From: Papaver somniferum
Lineage: Eukaryota > Streptophyta > Magnoliopsida > Ranunculales > Papaveraceae
Assembly: GCF_003573695.1 (NCBI RefSeq)
Contig: NC_039362.1
Location: forward strand, 180,997,977-181,061,976
Length of the DNA stretch: 64,000 nt
Direction: 5' to 3'
Part shown: positions 43,200 through 56,100 of the stretch, piece after piece
Position numbering within the stretch: the stretch's first letter is position 1
How the letters are laid out: each line of letters starts with the position of its first letter
Program-made: the position numbers and the translations under genes
Notes under the pieces: model-generated
Told to the model about the DNA's origin: nothing
Databases searched by the model: none
Seen by the model: the letters and a program-made list of their open reading frames with translations, nothing else

Positions 43200-45145
43200 T
43201 CAAACTAATTCAAGAAAGAGGCAGAGATATACAGTGTAATAATATAACTAAAGTATCAATTTCTGAGGAAGATTTTCAAACGACGATAATCGGGAGAACT
43301 CATAAAAGAAATTACGAAGGAAAGAAGATAGAAACGGTAGAGAAAGAATTACCATTACAAGATTGGGAAAAGGTGAAGATTTCCTTTGCGACAGATGAAA
43401 TTCCAGAGGAAAACTTACAGCGAGCAGATCCATTGGTAATTACGGTCACAGTCGAGCGAGAAAACATTATTTCCAACCAGAGGACATTTGAAGGATGGGC
43501 GATTGATAAGACATTGATAGATACAGGAAGTGCAGTTGATATATTATTTTATCGCACATTCAAAGCAATGGGATACGAAGATGAAGAAATGATACCTACA
43601 CCATATAATATTCATGGATTCAATAGAGCAGTTACAAATCCAAAGGGAGAAATCGTGATGCAAATATTACTGAGAGAGGTTGAAACAAAGATAACACTGT
43701 GTGTGATTGACATTGAGTCACCATACAACATGTTCTTGGGACGACCATGGGTACATGGATTAAAGGCAGTAGCGTCAACGTTACATCAATGTATCAGGTT
43801 TCCAATTCCAAGCGGTCTAGGTGAAATCAGAGGAGACATTAAGGCTGCGAATACTTGTAATCAAATAGATGTGCGAAATTATGAAGGACGAGCCAAAAAA
43901 CGAAAGGATCGATGGAGAAAAGCCAAAGAACGAAGGAAAGAAGAGGAATTTTGAATATACATGATTAGAGCGAAAGAAGGAAAAGGAATACCAGGCGAAG
44001 AACCAGTGGAGGAAGGTGGACGAAGTAAAGAAATTAAGGAACCAACACCTATGGGAGAACCAAAAGAGAATTTTACCGCAACAGAACCAACAAAAGAGAT
44101 AAATATAGGAACTGAAGAAGAACCAAAAATATTAAGATTTGGAACTAAAATGGATAAAGAAGAAGAGGAAAAAACAATAAGCATTCTGCGAGAATATAAT
44201 TATATTTTCGCATGGAGTATGGAAGAAATGCCTGGAATAGATCCGTTTGTCGCATGTCATTAAATTAGACATTAAGAAGAATGTAAATCCGTTCAAGATA
44301 GGGAAAATATAGCCGTTCAAGCTAGGGAAAATATACGCCAAAATACCATTATTTTATACCGTCTTCATTTTTACATTTACTATACATCTTCAGGTGAAAC
44401 GGCAAATAAAATGCCGCCAACACTCAAACGGCACTTGGTATAGTTAGTTACACATGACACCTCTAGTTTAACTCAGCAGGGTGGTTAAAGGAAACCATTG
44501 AGAATTCATGCAGCACAGTAATTTGGGAATCTTATAAAGAGCCTCTGAAGATTTGATTCGTATCTACGGTCATATATGCTCGTGAACTTATAAATGTCAG
44601 TTTTGTTCACCCATTTTTAATAAGGTGAGCAGATTCTATACAGTCAAACTTCTCTTGTCAAGTAGAGGTGACTAAGCTAGGGAAAATATGCCTGCGAGAA
44701 TATAATGAAAATTTCAACTGATTATCATCCTAAAATAGAAGCAGAACTACAAAAGATGTTAGATGCAGGAATTATAAGGGAGGCAAAATATCCAGAATGG
44801 ATAGAAAATATGGTGGTGGTACCTAAAAAGAACAAAGGAATTAGGATTTGCATAGATTTCACAGATTTAAACAAAGCATGCCCTAAAGACAGTTTCCCTT
44901 TACTCGACATACCTCAAATGGTGGAATCGACATCAGGGAACGATAGAGTCACATGTTAGATGGGTACAAAGGCTATAATCAAATTCCTTTGGCAGAAGAA
45001 GATCAAGAACACATCGCTTTATTTGCACAAGGAGGTTTATATTGTTGTACGAAAATGTCGTTTGGGTTGAAAAATGCCGGTGCGACTTATCAAAGAATGG
45101 TGCAGAAAGTATTCGAAAAATGGATACATAACCAGATAGAGGTAA
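43200..45145 (+). pseudogene. E1 protease and partial reverse transcriptase
   Basis: The frame to 43954 carries an aspartic protease: IDTGSAVDILFY (43517-43552, catalytic DTG), then FLGRPWVHGLKAVAST. A shifted frame, 43961-44263, is charged and ends YIFAWSMEEMPGIDPFVACH, the start of the RT region in Tat elements. A 339-bp insertion interrupts it. The RT resumes at 44705 with YHPKIEAELQKMLDAGIIRE, VPKKNKGIRICIDFTDLNKA and CPKDSFPL, and after a shift near 44950 continues GYNQIPLAEEDQEH and FGLKNAGATYQRMV. It stops short of the catalytic YVDD motif at about 45145, where spacer sequence joins. No gag, RNase H or integrase is present, so the product cannot transpose itself. Confidence 0.88.
44335..44673. 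mobile_element. 339-bp insertion in E1 RT, class unknown
   Basis: Flanked by a 16-bp direct repeat, AAGCTAGGGAAAATAT (44319-44334 and 44674-44689), with the RT reading resuming to its right. A long duplication of this kind suggests insertion by a LINE/SINE-type mechanism, but there is no A- or T-tail and no clear pol III boxes. A third, slightly different copy (AAGATAGGGAAAATAT) just to the left weakens the case. Confidence 0.45.
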
Positions 45146-45560
45146 GCTTCCTTGAAGGGGCAATCATAGGGGAAGATAAGGACGACACCCTCCATTAGGG
45201 AGCTGAATTGTGTCAAAAGACGTAAATATCATAAGGCTTTTACTCATGGGAGTATTAAGACTTGTGATATTTATGAGACAAACCTGAAGAGGAAATAATG
45301 CAAGCGAAAAAGATAAGAGGATATCAATGGGTCGATGTACTAAAATGCAAAGACCTCCTGCGATCTCGTCGCACAAAAATGAGGCAAGATAAGACCTTTA
45401 CATAGGAAGGCAAAATAAGACCTCCCAAGTAAATTAAATAAACCACTGATAAATTCGCACGATTGTTTCTTATAAGAAAAATAATAAGAGGCAAGTATGG
45501 GAATTAAAAAAAAATGTATTATCTTCCTTGCAATAAACAAGCGTGCGAAGATTCAAAATA
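45146..45560 (+). other. E1 post-pol spacer
   Basis: Starts CTTCCTTGAAGGGGCAATCA and contains GACGACACCCTCCATTAGGG, ACTCATGGGAGTA and CTCGTCGCA, the same words in the same order as the E2 (52115-52445) and E3 (62320-62600) spacers. It is non-coding in all three. The RT joins it directly, marking the pol deletion. Confidence 0.7.
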
Positions 45561-45591
45561 TGACAAATGTATTATTCAAGATACTTTTCAG

Positions 45592-48172
45592 ACTTTAGCA
45601 CTGAATTCAGGATTTTCAATCTCAGTACCGGCTTCATTAGCAGATTTCTCTCCTTATTGCTGAATTTCTTCATCATCTAGATCTTTTTCATCATCGCTTA
45701 AAAAGTCAAAATCACTATCTGGCTCAGGATATTCTTCATCCGCACTCACATTGCATACGGGGAGTTTTACAGCTGGAAAAGAGTTCCTTGAGAGAATTCC
45801 ATCAATAACAGATTGGAAACTAGAGTTTCCTTTGCGAATAGCTGCTCTTTCAAGATTTCTAGCATTTATCTCTCGAAAATTCTTCTGAAATGCAAACCTT
45901 CTTCATGCTCTGCTTCGAAACGCAGAAAGAGAGAGCTCAAGGTTACCACGAGACAATTCCAGATTTTCATATTCTTTGCGAACCTTGGATAATTCAGAAT
46001 TCAATTGAGCAACAGCAGACTGGTGCGATTTCTCAGAATCAACAAGGAATAATACATAGCCATAAGTAGAAATAAAGAATTAATATTATGCGAAAAAACG
46101 CTAAGAAATCATAATAAGGCAGTCAACCCTAGCTGACTACCTTGAAAGAATTTGGAAAAAGCAAGAGTATTGTCCCTCATACTTTCCATATCCTTATCGA
46201 ATCCATCACCAACTGAACCACTGAGACGAGAGAGAATTTTCTTTTCTTCAGAGGAAAGAGATTTATTCTTCTTCTTAATAATGTCATAAGAATTCTTTAA
46301 TTGACGATATTGTTCTTGAAACCGATTCTTCTTCACAGAAAGACTTATGTTATTCTGAATTAATTTCTCACTCCGGGAGCTTAAATCTTTAAGCGAAGTT
46401 TCGTACTGCTCCTTCAGTACGTGAAGAGTTCACGCTTGGTTTTCATTTATTTCATGAAGAATTGAATACTGATGTGAAAACATTGCTTCTTTCTTCGAGA
46501 AAGATAGTTTCTCCTTAGAAAGGGTATGGTTCTCTTCTGATAAAGTTTGATGAAGTAAATCAGCATCGCGTGACAATTTAGATAAATAAGATATTTGATC
46601 ACTAAGAAAGTCAATTTTTTGAGTGAGACGGTCATTTTCATGGGAAAGATTGTAAATCTGATCAAGTGAATATGAATATTGATTATTTAATTGATTTAGT
46701 TGAGACTGCAACTTCGCGTTATTCGCTTGGGTATCTTCAACAAGGAATTGAAAGTCATATCTCTCATTTGTTCGCTTCTGGTTTAAATATTAACAAATGC
46801 ACGAAGAAATTTTAAAAAATAAATGTACGCGAAGGAATACAAAATACGATAAGTGACTAAAATATAATAATAAATACCTCTAAGTTTCTGATTCGCTGCG
46901 AAGATTTTCAGCATCAAAATTTGAAATTTGGAGTTCTCCTCTCAGCCTTTGTATTTCCTTTTCCAAAGAAACATCTTTCTGCGAAAGTTCCAACTGAGAA
47001 CAACTAGATTCAAAATGCTTTTCAGCAAGCATCATACGACGATGAGAATCCTAAAAAGGAAAAGATGAGGTTAGTATGACTTGGAAGTATCATTAAAGAA
47101 GATAAATTTAAGGTGCGAAGGATAATTACCAGAACATCTAGAGCAACATGGAAACTCGGGTCAATTTGAGAAAGGATCTCATCCCTTGAAGCTTTATCAA
47201 CGGTAAATTCACATAAAAGCTTGCTTAAGGCATAACAGGAGCGAATCTTGCAAGGATCATCAGTTAAAGATTGGGCAGAGTTGATGACATCGGATAGAGT
47301 TTGAGCAGCAAGTTTTACACTATCCAAAGCTTTCTTATTCAAAGGAAAAGAATTTAGTAAGGAAACAGAAGAATGAGTAGTAAAATATTTTGGAATGGGG
47401 GATTCCTTTTGAGAAAGGTTCGGTTGAGATCTAGAGTTAATGGGTGAAGGAAAAGCTTGATTTTCATGCGATGAAGTCGCAGAGGAAGCAGGAGGAGTGC
47501 TTTTCATTACTTGGCTAAGAGAAAATTCCTTATTTGTAAGAGATTCTTTAAAAAGCTCGTCATAAGTGACATAGGAATTCTCACCCATAAGAAGATTTGT
47601 TGGTGAAGGAGTAGCAGGAACATTCTTCTCAGAAGACTGGGGAGATATATGAGTAACAGAAACATCTTTTCAAGAGTTTGACTTATTATCAGAGTGATAG
47701 GAGGACTAGTATGTGGAGGCTGAGCTGTGGACACATGAACAAAATTTATAGCGCTAAAATCTAGAATGGAAAGGTTTGAAGAAAGTGTTATGGGTTTGCG
47801 AGACTTCTTAACTCTCTGCTTCTTACCATCAACGATATCAACATCGGAAGCCTGCGAAAATAAAGTAGATAAGAAATAGAGGCAACAATATTGTTTTAAA
47901 ATAGTTAAATATTTCTTACTTCTTTATTGTGCGAAGCCTTCCTCTTGTGAGATTCCTTATTTTGAGATTCATTATCAATGCTCGGTTTCTTCTTCTGCGA
48001 TTCCTTATTTTCACTTGAAAAAGACTTGGGTTTTTGCATGATTCGAAGAGCGCTAATGGAAGAGCTTTTCCTGCGAAAGTATGGGAATTAGATCATAAAA
48101 AAAAGTTTTTAAGAATGGTTAAAATCAATAGTCATCATGAAGAAAGGAAACAAACTTTGATTTAGAGTTCAT
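45592..48172 (-). pseudogene. E1 antisense multi-exon gene (aORF)
   Basis: It starts at ATG 48172. Exon 1 is 48172-48156; exon 2 is 48070-47920, with phase-matched MNSKSK/KSSSISALRIM and polar, Lys-rich sequence; exon 3 is 47851-47130; exon 4 is 47050-46878; exon 5 starts at 46777. Introns 48071-48155, 47852-47919, 47051-47129 and 46778-46877 begin GT and end AG (TTTCGCAG, TTTTTAG and similar). Later exons are a long coiled coil (QSQLNQLNNQYSYSLDQIYN, RFQEQYRQLKNSYDIIKKK) and an acidic end (DSDFDFLSDDEKDLDDEE). Stops at about 46430 and 45910 and a shift in exon 3 break it. Antisense ORFs after pol are known in Tat-lineage elements; the function is unknown. A TATA-like box lies upstream. Confidence 0.72.
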
Positions 48173-48298
48173 GGTGGAAGAATAATAACAGAAGAAATCA
48201 GTGACATCAGCGGAAATGGGTAATAACAGTTGAAGATGAATAACAACAAGAGAGAGAAGATAAATGATGAAGATGGAAGATATTATTGTGAAAAAACC

Positions 48299-48306
48299 CT
48301 TAAATA
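48299..48306 (-). promoter_or_regulatory. TATA-like box of E1 antisense gene
   Basis: The minus strand reads CATCTATTTAAGGG about 130 bp upstream of the aORF start codon, followed by a TC-rich leader without upstream ATGs that I noticed. It lies inside the element between the aORF and the 3' LTR. Confidence 0.45.
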
Positions 48307-48488
48307 GATGAAAAGAAGTAACCGGTTGAAGACGGTTCAAGCCGATAAAAAGGAAGAAAATCGACACGTGTAGAAAGGAACTTGAAACCCGAATAACTGT
48401 CGACAAAGTATAATTGAAAAACATAGGCATGTGCGATTTTTAAGAGGAGAATTTCTCATACCACTCACTCTGAAGAATAAGTAATATG

Positions 48489-48500
48489 TAAAGAGGAAAA
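48489..48500 (+). promoter_or_regulatory. E1 polypurine tract
   Basis: AAAGAGGAAAA immediately before the 3' LTR TG, as needed for plus-strand priming. Confidence 0.75.
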
Positions 48501-48975
48501 TGTAGGAGTTAAATTTGGCACACGTTAATAACTACGCGAAATGAAGAATACAACCTGAGCGAAGAGCATCGCACATAGCAAAGTTAAGATGACGCACCGG
48601 ATGATGTCAGCAAAGTCACGAGTAAAGTGTGAAGAATTATGCGAAGAAGTATGCCATGCGAAGATGAGTGATTGTATATGAGCGAATATGTCGCATAGTG
48701 ATCCTGAAAATAATGGGATTCTTAGCTGTCATCCACTATGTAAAATCATATAAAGGAGAGAGTCATTGTTTCTGGGAGGATTCTAGGACATGTCTTGGAA
48801 AAGAAATAGGAAGAGAGAGAAAGTGAGTTTAGGTTTCAAGTAGAATTGTTGTAATACTTGAATCCGTTTTATAAACATTCTTATTCTTTAGTTAATAAAA
48901 CAAGAATTCATAATGATCATCTAGAGATTGAACTAGTTATAGTGGAGTGTAGTTGTAAGATTTCTTATAACTACA
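48501..48975 (+). mobile_element. E1 3' LTR
   Basis: TGTAGGAGTTAAAT...TATAACTACA, 475 bp, aligned along its whole length with the 5' LTR. The terminal hairpin keeps pairing except for one C-to-T change that still allows a G-U pair. TCATA follows, matching the left flank. Confidence 0.93.
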
Positions 48976-50018
48976 TCATACATACCGTAGAAACCCCTAA
49001 AAGGAACAACATTAACATAATAATACTTTTGTGTTAACTAATTAAAAGGGAACTTAAACATAATTTAGAAAAATCACAAAGAACAATTTGAATAGATCGA
49101 CTATTTTTGTTTCTTGGTATAAGAGCTGCATTAACAAACATGAAGAAATCAAAACCCCTAGCAAATTCCAGGTTCAACAAATAATCACCAATTTCACTAA
49201 AACCTTAGAGTTTGTACAACAATCTTCCCCAAATCGGACTTTTTAATAAAAACCCTAGAATCTTACAAGAAACCTAAATCTAATCAAATCAAAATCGAAC
49301 AATAGAAAACGAAGAAGAAGAATCATACATGTTGCAAGGGGTTTGTTTAATGAGAAACAAACTGTTGTTGTTGTCTCTAGGTTTGTTGGAGAGCTTGCAT
49401 TCTGTAGAGAAGATGAAAAAGATGGAGGGGTTTAGTTTTTCTGAATTTTTTAGTCTCTTCTTTAGGAGATGCAGAAGACGGAGAAGAGAAGGAGAGAGGA
49501 GCGGAAAAAGGATAGGTTTAGAAGTTAATCAAAAAAGAAGTGGGCTCAAAACTTAGCTATGGGTAATGGGTCATTACCGAACTAGATGAAAAGCTCACGG
49601 CATATTAGTACGTGGCTAACCATTTCCAAATTTATAATTACATGACATCACATTTGGCTAGCCACTTCTGGGCATGCAACAGAAGATTAGTGGTGGGAGT
49701 ATAAATACTAAAAATATTTGTGGGATTTATTCCGTGATATTATAGTTTCTCAATAAATCACACACCTAGTAAATTACTACGTTTGAGAATGACGGTGTTT
49801 TTACGTTAAATGATGGGATCAATTATTTTCATGTTATATGACGGAATTTGTGTGTGAAACCCTATTCACATGACTAATCCATCATTTAACAGCGTGATTA
49901 ATATCCCTTTCTGGACTAGTGTTTCATCTAAACTTGATGATTCTCGTGTGTCATATTGTGTTGATGCATCATAATCATCTAATTTCTTGTTTAGCTACAC
50001 ACTTGTTTCACCAAAGGT
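48976..50018. other. No gene recognised between E1 and E2
   Basis: AT-rich flank of E1. A basic, Arg-rich frame at 49329-49556 reads a purine-rich stretch (about 49440-49510) that more likely is the leader of a minus-strand transcript. No homology is claimed. Confidence 0.4.
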
Positions 50019-50568
50019 TGTAGGGGAGAAATATCGCATAGAGCTAAAACATGACCTCGTCCTGACTAAGACAACCATCAACACGAAGAAGAGAGAAATT
50101 AGGCGAAGAGTAATTATGCGATGAGAAGAAAGAAGCACGGAGAATAACCACGCAACAGACATAGCACGATGTATATCAAGAAGAGCACGAAGCAGTAGCG
50201 CGAAAGATAACGACATCTCTCCGTTTGTCTTCTACCATAGTGTTTGCCTGTATAAGGGTTCAAATAATAAAGAGAAAAAGGGAGGAGGTTGGGAGAGAAT
50301 CCAGTGAAGAATCAAAGATAAAACCACTTTAAGAAGAGAAAAAAGAAGCCATTACAGTTTAATATTTTACTTGTGATCTCCATTGTTATAAACTTGAATC
50401 TTCATCATATTTGTAAGAACATCATATCCTTAATAAAAGCTTGTATGAAGATCATATCTAGTGTCAAGAGGTGTATAATATCATTAATGTTTAAGTTTAT
50501 CTCCATGGCTTAGACTTTGTGTTCTTATCATTTCATTGGGTGTAGTTGTGCGATTTTCCGCAACTACA
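50019..50568 (+). mobile_element. E2 5' LTR
   Basis: TGTAGGGGAGAAATATCGCA...GCAACTACA, 550 bp. TATA box GCCTGTATAAGGG at about 50248. It ends in a hairpin (50541-50568, TGTAGTTG-GCG / CGC-CAACTACA). It matches 56557-57023 closely, but lacks a 60-odd-base block present there after CATCTCTCC. Confidence 0.9.
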
Positions 50569-50585
50569 TTTTGGCACTAGAAACA
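50541..50585 (+). promoter_or_regulatory. E2 LTR-end hairpin and primer-binding site
   Basis: The hairpin is followed by TTT and TGGCACTAGAAA (50572-50583), equivalent to the E1 primer site with one base different (A for G at position 5). Confidence 0.7.
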
Positions 50586-50791
50586 TGGAGGATTTATCTT
50601 CGCCAGTTGATGTACATATAAAGATCACCATCTTTTCAAGTGTGATTACCATTTTACCACCATCTTCCCGCCAGTCGCAAAAATACACCCATGGTTGTTT
50701 GAGGTCATCATTGTTTTGAAACTCAGTTATTTAGAAAAATCTTTCTAAAACACCACATCTTCTCAATACTCTAAACAAACGCTGAAAAACC

Positions 50792-51214
50792 ATGCAAAGG
50801 GAAAATTTGAACAGTTGGTATGAAAAAGAATCATCTACCGCCGAGGAAGATCCACAATATTGGACGGAGTGGGTTCAGACGTATGACCCAGAAAGACCAA
50901 TGATAGACATCAGCAGAGGCAGTGGAAGAAGAGAAAGCCAGTTCCGCTATCAGAACCAGGATGATGATATTTTTGCACTCCATCGCGAAAACGAAGCAAG
51001 ATTCGCACAATGGAAAGAAACGGAGAAAATGTTGATAGAAGAACTAATCAACCTTGCACAGGAGCATAAATGGTTGATGATAGAAATTCAGAACCTGAGA
51101 AGAAGGATACAAGAATACGAATGGGGAATAGAATATGGAGAAAACTACGAGAGGACCTGTAGGAACGAAGGTACAGGGAGAGACAAACAGACAGGGATCT
51201 ATGGAGCGAGATGA
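50792..51214 (+). pseudogene. E2 gag N-terminal part
   Basis: A frame of 140 residues, starting MQRENLNSWYEKESSTAEED. It is acidic and then coiled-coil (HRENEARFAQWKETEKMLIE, IQNLRRRIQEYEW). Position right after the leader and the resemblance in style to the E3 gag N-terminus support gag. The conserved retrotransposon gag domain (WFDGLP-type) does not follow; degenerate sequence and the spacer do. It is a truncated gag with no visible capsid domain. Confidence 0.55.
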
Positions 51215-51589
51215 ATTAGCAGAAGAGAAAGGGATATCGAATGAGAAGGAGAATGGTGTACCAGAATAAACAATGGACAAAAATGGCTCAGCGCGAGAAC
51301 TATATCCAAACCGCTACAAGAGGAAATCAGGAAACTTATGACATATCACACGCTACACCCACAAATCGGAAGGGTGGAAGATCGTGAAAAATAACCAAGA
51401 GACAAATCCGCGAAGACAATAAAAATAATCTCACCAGGAACCAGGCCTCAATACAAGCCTGATGAAGAAAAAAGAAAAGATTGTCAGTCGCACGCTTCTC
51501 ATTTTGCGATGACCACCCGAGGAAGGAAAAAGAACCTGAAAAGCTAAGGCAGAAGAAGTAAACCATGTATCGATTCAAATAAACTCTTA

Positions 51590-52900
51590 ATACAAAGCGA
51601 GTTCTTTTGACAAGAAAGCGATCAAGCCAAAGGTGATATCAAAGCTACAAAGCGAAGCAACAAGAATTACTCGTAAGACCTCAATATGGGGCAGAAATAT
51701 ACTATTAAAACCTATACCTAGGGAGGATGGGACAACAGTTGTGACGTGTCAACTTATAGTTCGCACAAAACTGTGCGACCGAAGGACTGCACAATGTGTA
51801 AGAGACGACCCTTAAGCTCTAATGCGCGTCATAGCTGGTAATCCTGGAAAAGTTACTTATATTGGGGCGAAATGCCTATCCGTTGGAGGCCACTGAGAAC
51901 GAACCACTCAGCGAATAAGTTCTCCGGTATGGGGTGTAAAATCATGCCAGTGGAGATAGAAGATGGCCTGGAATTTGTGATACACCCGGTCCAAGGAAAC
52001 CCCACCTAGGGTGTGATCTCGTTCCTAATAATACACGTAGGCTAAAAGCATGAGGTTGCGACAACACTGGTCGTTGTATCACTGGATGGGAGGATCTCAA
52101 CTGAAATGGTTAGGGGTAACCTCCTTAAAGGGGCGATTCATGGGGGAATATAAATGGACGACACCCTCCATTAGGGAGCTGATTGTGTCAAAGACGACAA
52201 TTTACTGGGGATTTATACTCACGGGAGTACCTAGGCCTGATACATTGTCGCAGAATAGTCTGAGGAGGTAAGCATACTAACACAGTTAAGGAGAGATCGA
52301 TGGCCAATGACTCGTAAGAGCACATGGAACTGAGATCTCGTCGCCTAACAGGTGGAATACCCTACCCAAGGCGACCATAAGTCCTAAAGTTTTATGTGGG
52401 GAAGGCAGTAAGACCTTAACTAGGAGGCAGTTAAGACCTAACGAAATTAACAAAAATAAAGGAGCGCGAAGAAAATCAAGCTGGTGGGAGAACCGTCAGG
52501 ATAATAGCCTCGCTGAAGAAAGCATCAAAACGCGAAGGAGGCCAAGGCGAACCTCCCTTATTTTCAGCTAAGTATCATGCTCGAAACAAACTTTAAGGTT
52601 CACTATAATATAACTGCGTAATATAACATGCCAGGTTATCATTAACACCTTGTGTTAGTTACAGAGAACAATCCCAAGCTAGGATTATGGGCTCACATAA
52701 ACAAAATTTATATTTTTTAAGAAACCCACTTTACGCAGTAACTCTATGAAACCAAGAGCAATATTTAAGGCTCCTCTCTCTAAAGGTGGAAAGCAGAGGC
52801 AAGTATGAGGATGTTAAATTTATATGCTTCCCACCTTTTCAGTCAATAACTGTAAATATCATGAGGCATATTTTATAAGATAAACTAGTGCATATATACA
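51590..52900 (+). other. E2 spacer, conserved with E1 and E3
   Basis: Degenerate sequence. 51870-52450 aligns by eye with E3 62030-62600: TATCCG(T/C)TGGAGG, CCACCTAGGGTGTGATCTCG, AACTGGATGGGAGGA and GACACCCTCCAT occur in order. The second half is shared with E1. No coding frame is conserved. Confidence 0.65.
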
Positions 52901-53119
52901 TCTGTTTTTGTTCAGAATTCTAACAACATGGAAAAACGTGAATCAACAAAAAACCATATCCTGCCCCCCAAGTTTGGGAGCGTCCAAAAGAAACTATTTA
53001 ACAAGTTAAAATGTTTGAAAAAGAGCACGGTCAGAATGCTGCCTAATCATGCGAAAGAGAAGTTACTTGCGAAAAATTCTTGGCCTCAGATTGCGAAACA
53101 CCACCTTAAGAAGGCGAAG

Positions 53120-56100
53120 TAGGACCCTGATCATCCTCAGTGACAAAAGGAAGTTGATGCTCGCCTTGATTATCATTAACATCGGCTTCATCCCTCCCCT
53201 CAGCGAATTCATCCTATGAGACAGGTTCCTCCCCGTCAATATCTTCCTCACCACTGGATTGTTCATCAGCTTCTTCTTCATCGGCCTCTTCTTCATCGCT
53301 AAACCCACGCTCCACAGACTCATCATCCGAAACAGGAATATCAGGAAACATCTTAGTAGAAAGATTGTTTTGGGTAGTAATGCGATCAGCGGTATCCCTA
53401 GTAATCTTATTACAAAGCTTTTGTGCCTGGCGGTTAGCATTGGCAAGCTGAGCCTTCTTGCGACGCTTCAGCAAGGCATACCTAGCTTCCATATTCTCCT
53501 TATACTTCCCAGCTTCTTCCTGTATGTGAAGAACCTCATTGTTTGCCAGAGTCAGCTTCTCAGATAAGTCAACCACTGTTCGCGAAGACAAGCCCTCACC
53601 ACCCTTGAGCATTTCCAACTCTCTTTGGGCCTTCTCAAATTTCTCCGATAGAATCCCCAACTTGGCCTTCAAATTTTTCTCATTTTCTACGAAGAACAAA
53701 GTTAAAATCAGAACACGCAAAGGAAAAAAGTGAATTGCAAAGTAAAGACAAGATAACAAGGACGCCTTCTTTATACGTGATCACAGAATCTAATGTCTTC
53801 TGATGTTGCTCAACCCAACTAACATGTTTAGCAACATCAACTATATTTTCCTCAATCTCGCCTAAGGCCCTTTAAAAATCATTATTGCCTTCAATTTTAA
53901 GACGATTCAGGATTTTCTCAAGAATTACGCGAAGCTCATGATTCTCCCGAAGAACCCTCGCTCTATCTTCAAAAATCTCATTCTTCGTTGGTGAAAACAG
54001 TTTTCTTATTTTCCAACTGCTGAGTAATATCTCGGAAATATCGACCACAAGACCGGGATCCACCTATAACCGCATATAATTTCCTAAATTCAAATTTAAG
54101 GTTCTCATACTTTTGCTTGTAGTCCTCGGACTCATCTTCAATATCGTTCTCCTCGTACGCATCCAACAGAAATTCTTGGTTAAGGAAGTTAAAATGCACC
54201 ATAAGGGAGTTAAAATGCACCAGAAGGGAACCTCACGACCCTCAACTAAGAAATCCACCCCTAAGGAACCAGCGACAAGAAAAGGCGAAAGTATGAGAGA
54301 GCTCACCTGCAAAGAGATCATTCCGAACGCGAGCAACATTTACTTGAGCAGTTAATTCCTCAGTGATCCTGCTGCGATCATTTTTGAGCAGGGAAACTTC
54401 ACCTTGAAGACTTGTGACTTCATCCCTAAAAGAAGACGGTTGGGAGGATTGAGCGCAAACTACGTTTACAACCTTGCGATAATCTTCAACTTGGGCAATC
54501 GAGTGACACATATTCTGAAAAGCAACGCGAATGATGTTAATAAAATGACACAACCTGCTGAAGAGAAGAATTACTAGATAGGGACTTACCAGATAATCAA
54601 ATGCGATATGATGGTCAAGGGAAAGCTCAGAGTGCAATTCCCATCCAAACGGAGAAGAACTGGAAGAAAAGCGAAGAGCAAGGTTCAATGCCAATTCGCG
54701 TACAAGAGCAAGATGGGGATCATACATAGAAAATTGGCCAATAGAAGATATATGAGAAGCAAAATCAATTCTAGCATCATCAGAAGAAGATTTTTCAGAC
54801 GGCTCCGCATGGGAAGAATGAATAAAACCACTTGAACCCATTCCTATCTCAGAATCCGCGATAGAGAACTTCTCAAGCGAATACATCTCAATAGGCTTAA
54901 CCATTTTAACCGTTTTAAAGGGTTGACTACATTGAGGAAAGATTTATTCTTTTATGCACCCTTGGGCCTAGTTTAAGTCCGGCTAAACTTACTTGTTTTC
55001 GCCTTCTTGGATTTGTGCGAGACGGAGGGACTTTCATGATATGACTTCCCCTCTTCGCCCTCAGAGCCTTTATCTTCATTACCTTCTTCAACCATTCCAT
55101 CCTCGGTCTCCCCCTCCTCAAGAAGGGTCTAAAAACAAGGAAAACAACTTAGCAGCAGAAAAGAATGAAAAGACGCTTCTGCAAGATAAGAAAGCTACAT
55201 TACCTTTTTTTGAACGCGAGGACCTTTTTTCTTGCGTTCGCATATGCAAGCCCCTTGCTTTTCTTCTCGGAAACAGCCTTCACTTTATTCTCAAACGAAA
55301 TGGCCTCCTTCGCCAACTACAAACCCAAATGAGATGCATAAGAATCATAAAAAAAGAAGAAGAGAAAAACGAACAAAGAATAATATAAGTGCCCATACAC
55401 AGTCCTCTCGGCCAGGCCAGTTAAATTTCCAAGGGCAGTACGTTAGAGCATCAGGTCCCACAAGAGAAACATTCGGGGCATTTCGAGGAGTCCTATCTGC
55501 ATTGCGACCCCACTGAAGAGGATCCTCAATTATCAAAAAGAAGTTCATCCAACTAGGATTACTGCAGTGCCGAAGAAATGAATTCATGTTTCTATGATTA
55601 TCCACAATGTTCAAAAGCCTTTTCCCACCTTCCTTCAACTCAGATCTATTCAAACGGATACCCCAACGCGATCCATCCTTCATAGACCATCTCACATTAT
55701 ACTGTTGAAAGAATGACTCAACTGTGTGATCCGCAGGATCATAAGGATCCACTACGTCCGGGAAAAGAGACTTCCTAACACCAGTTGCTCAGAGTGAAAA
55801 TTCACGGATGATACAAATTCCATCCCCACTAAGATGATAACAAGCTCGGTCCATCTTCGCAAGAATCTGATAAAATAAAGGAGCCTCGGGATCAAAAAAA
55901 AAGGAAGCAGAAACCCAACCTTTAAATGACCAAGCGCGACAGGCATGCGGGTCACACTCCATGAACCCTCTAAAATGTCCTTGTCACTCAAAGGAACAAC
56001 AGGCGACGAACCAGGAGGAACAATAATTCTGAAACCTTTATCCTCGAGGGAAGTTCGATATTTCTCTAGAATTTCAACCCACTTCTTAGCAAGCTTCCGC

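Larger units (their letters stand above)
42639..48975 (+). mobile_element. Gypsy LTR retrotransposon E1 (Tat-like), complete ends
   Basis: Two LTRs (42639-43115 and 48501-48975) and a 5-bp target duplication, TCATA (42634-42638 and 48976-48980), define 6337 bp. In order: 5' LTR, primer site, protease, broken partial reverse transcriptase, spacer, antisense multi-exon gene, polypurine tract, 3' LTR. Gag and everything from mid-RT through integrase are deleted. The protease-RT similarity and the antisense ORF after pol suggest the Tat lineage (Retand-like), by knowledge of that group. Confidence 0.93.

Noticed and set aside
49329..49556. Arg-rich + strand frame as a DNA-binding protein
   Set aside because: The basic stretch comes from a purine-rich (AGA/GGA) tract, which is more likely a pyrimidine-rich leader on the opposite strand.
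55345..55752. Reading the minus frame here as an independent gene
   Set aside because: It continues the E2 antisense gene after a slip in a T-run and has its own splice context, so it was folded into that gene.
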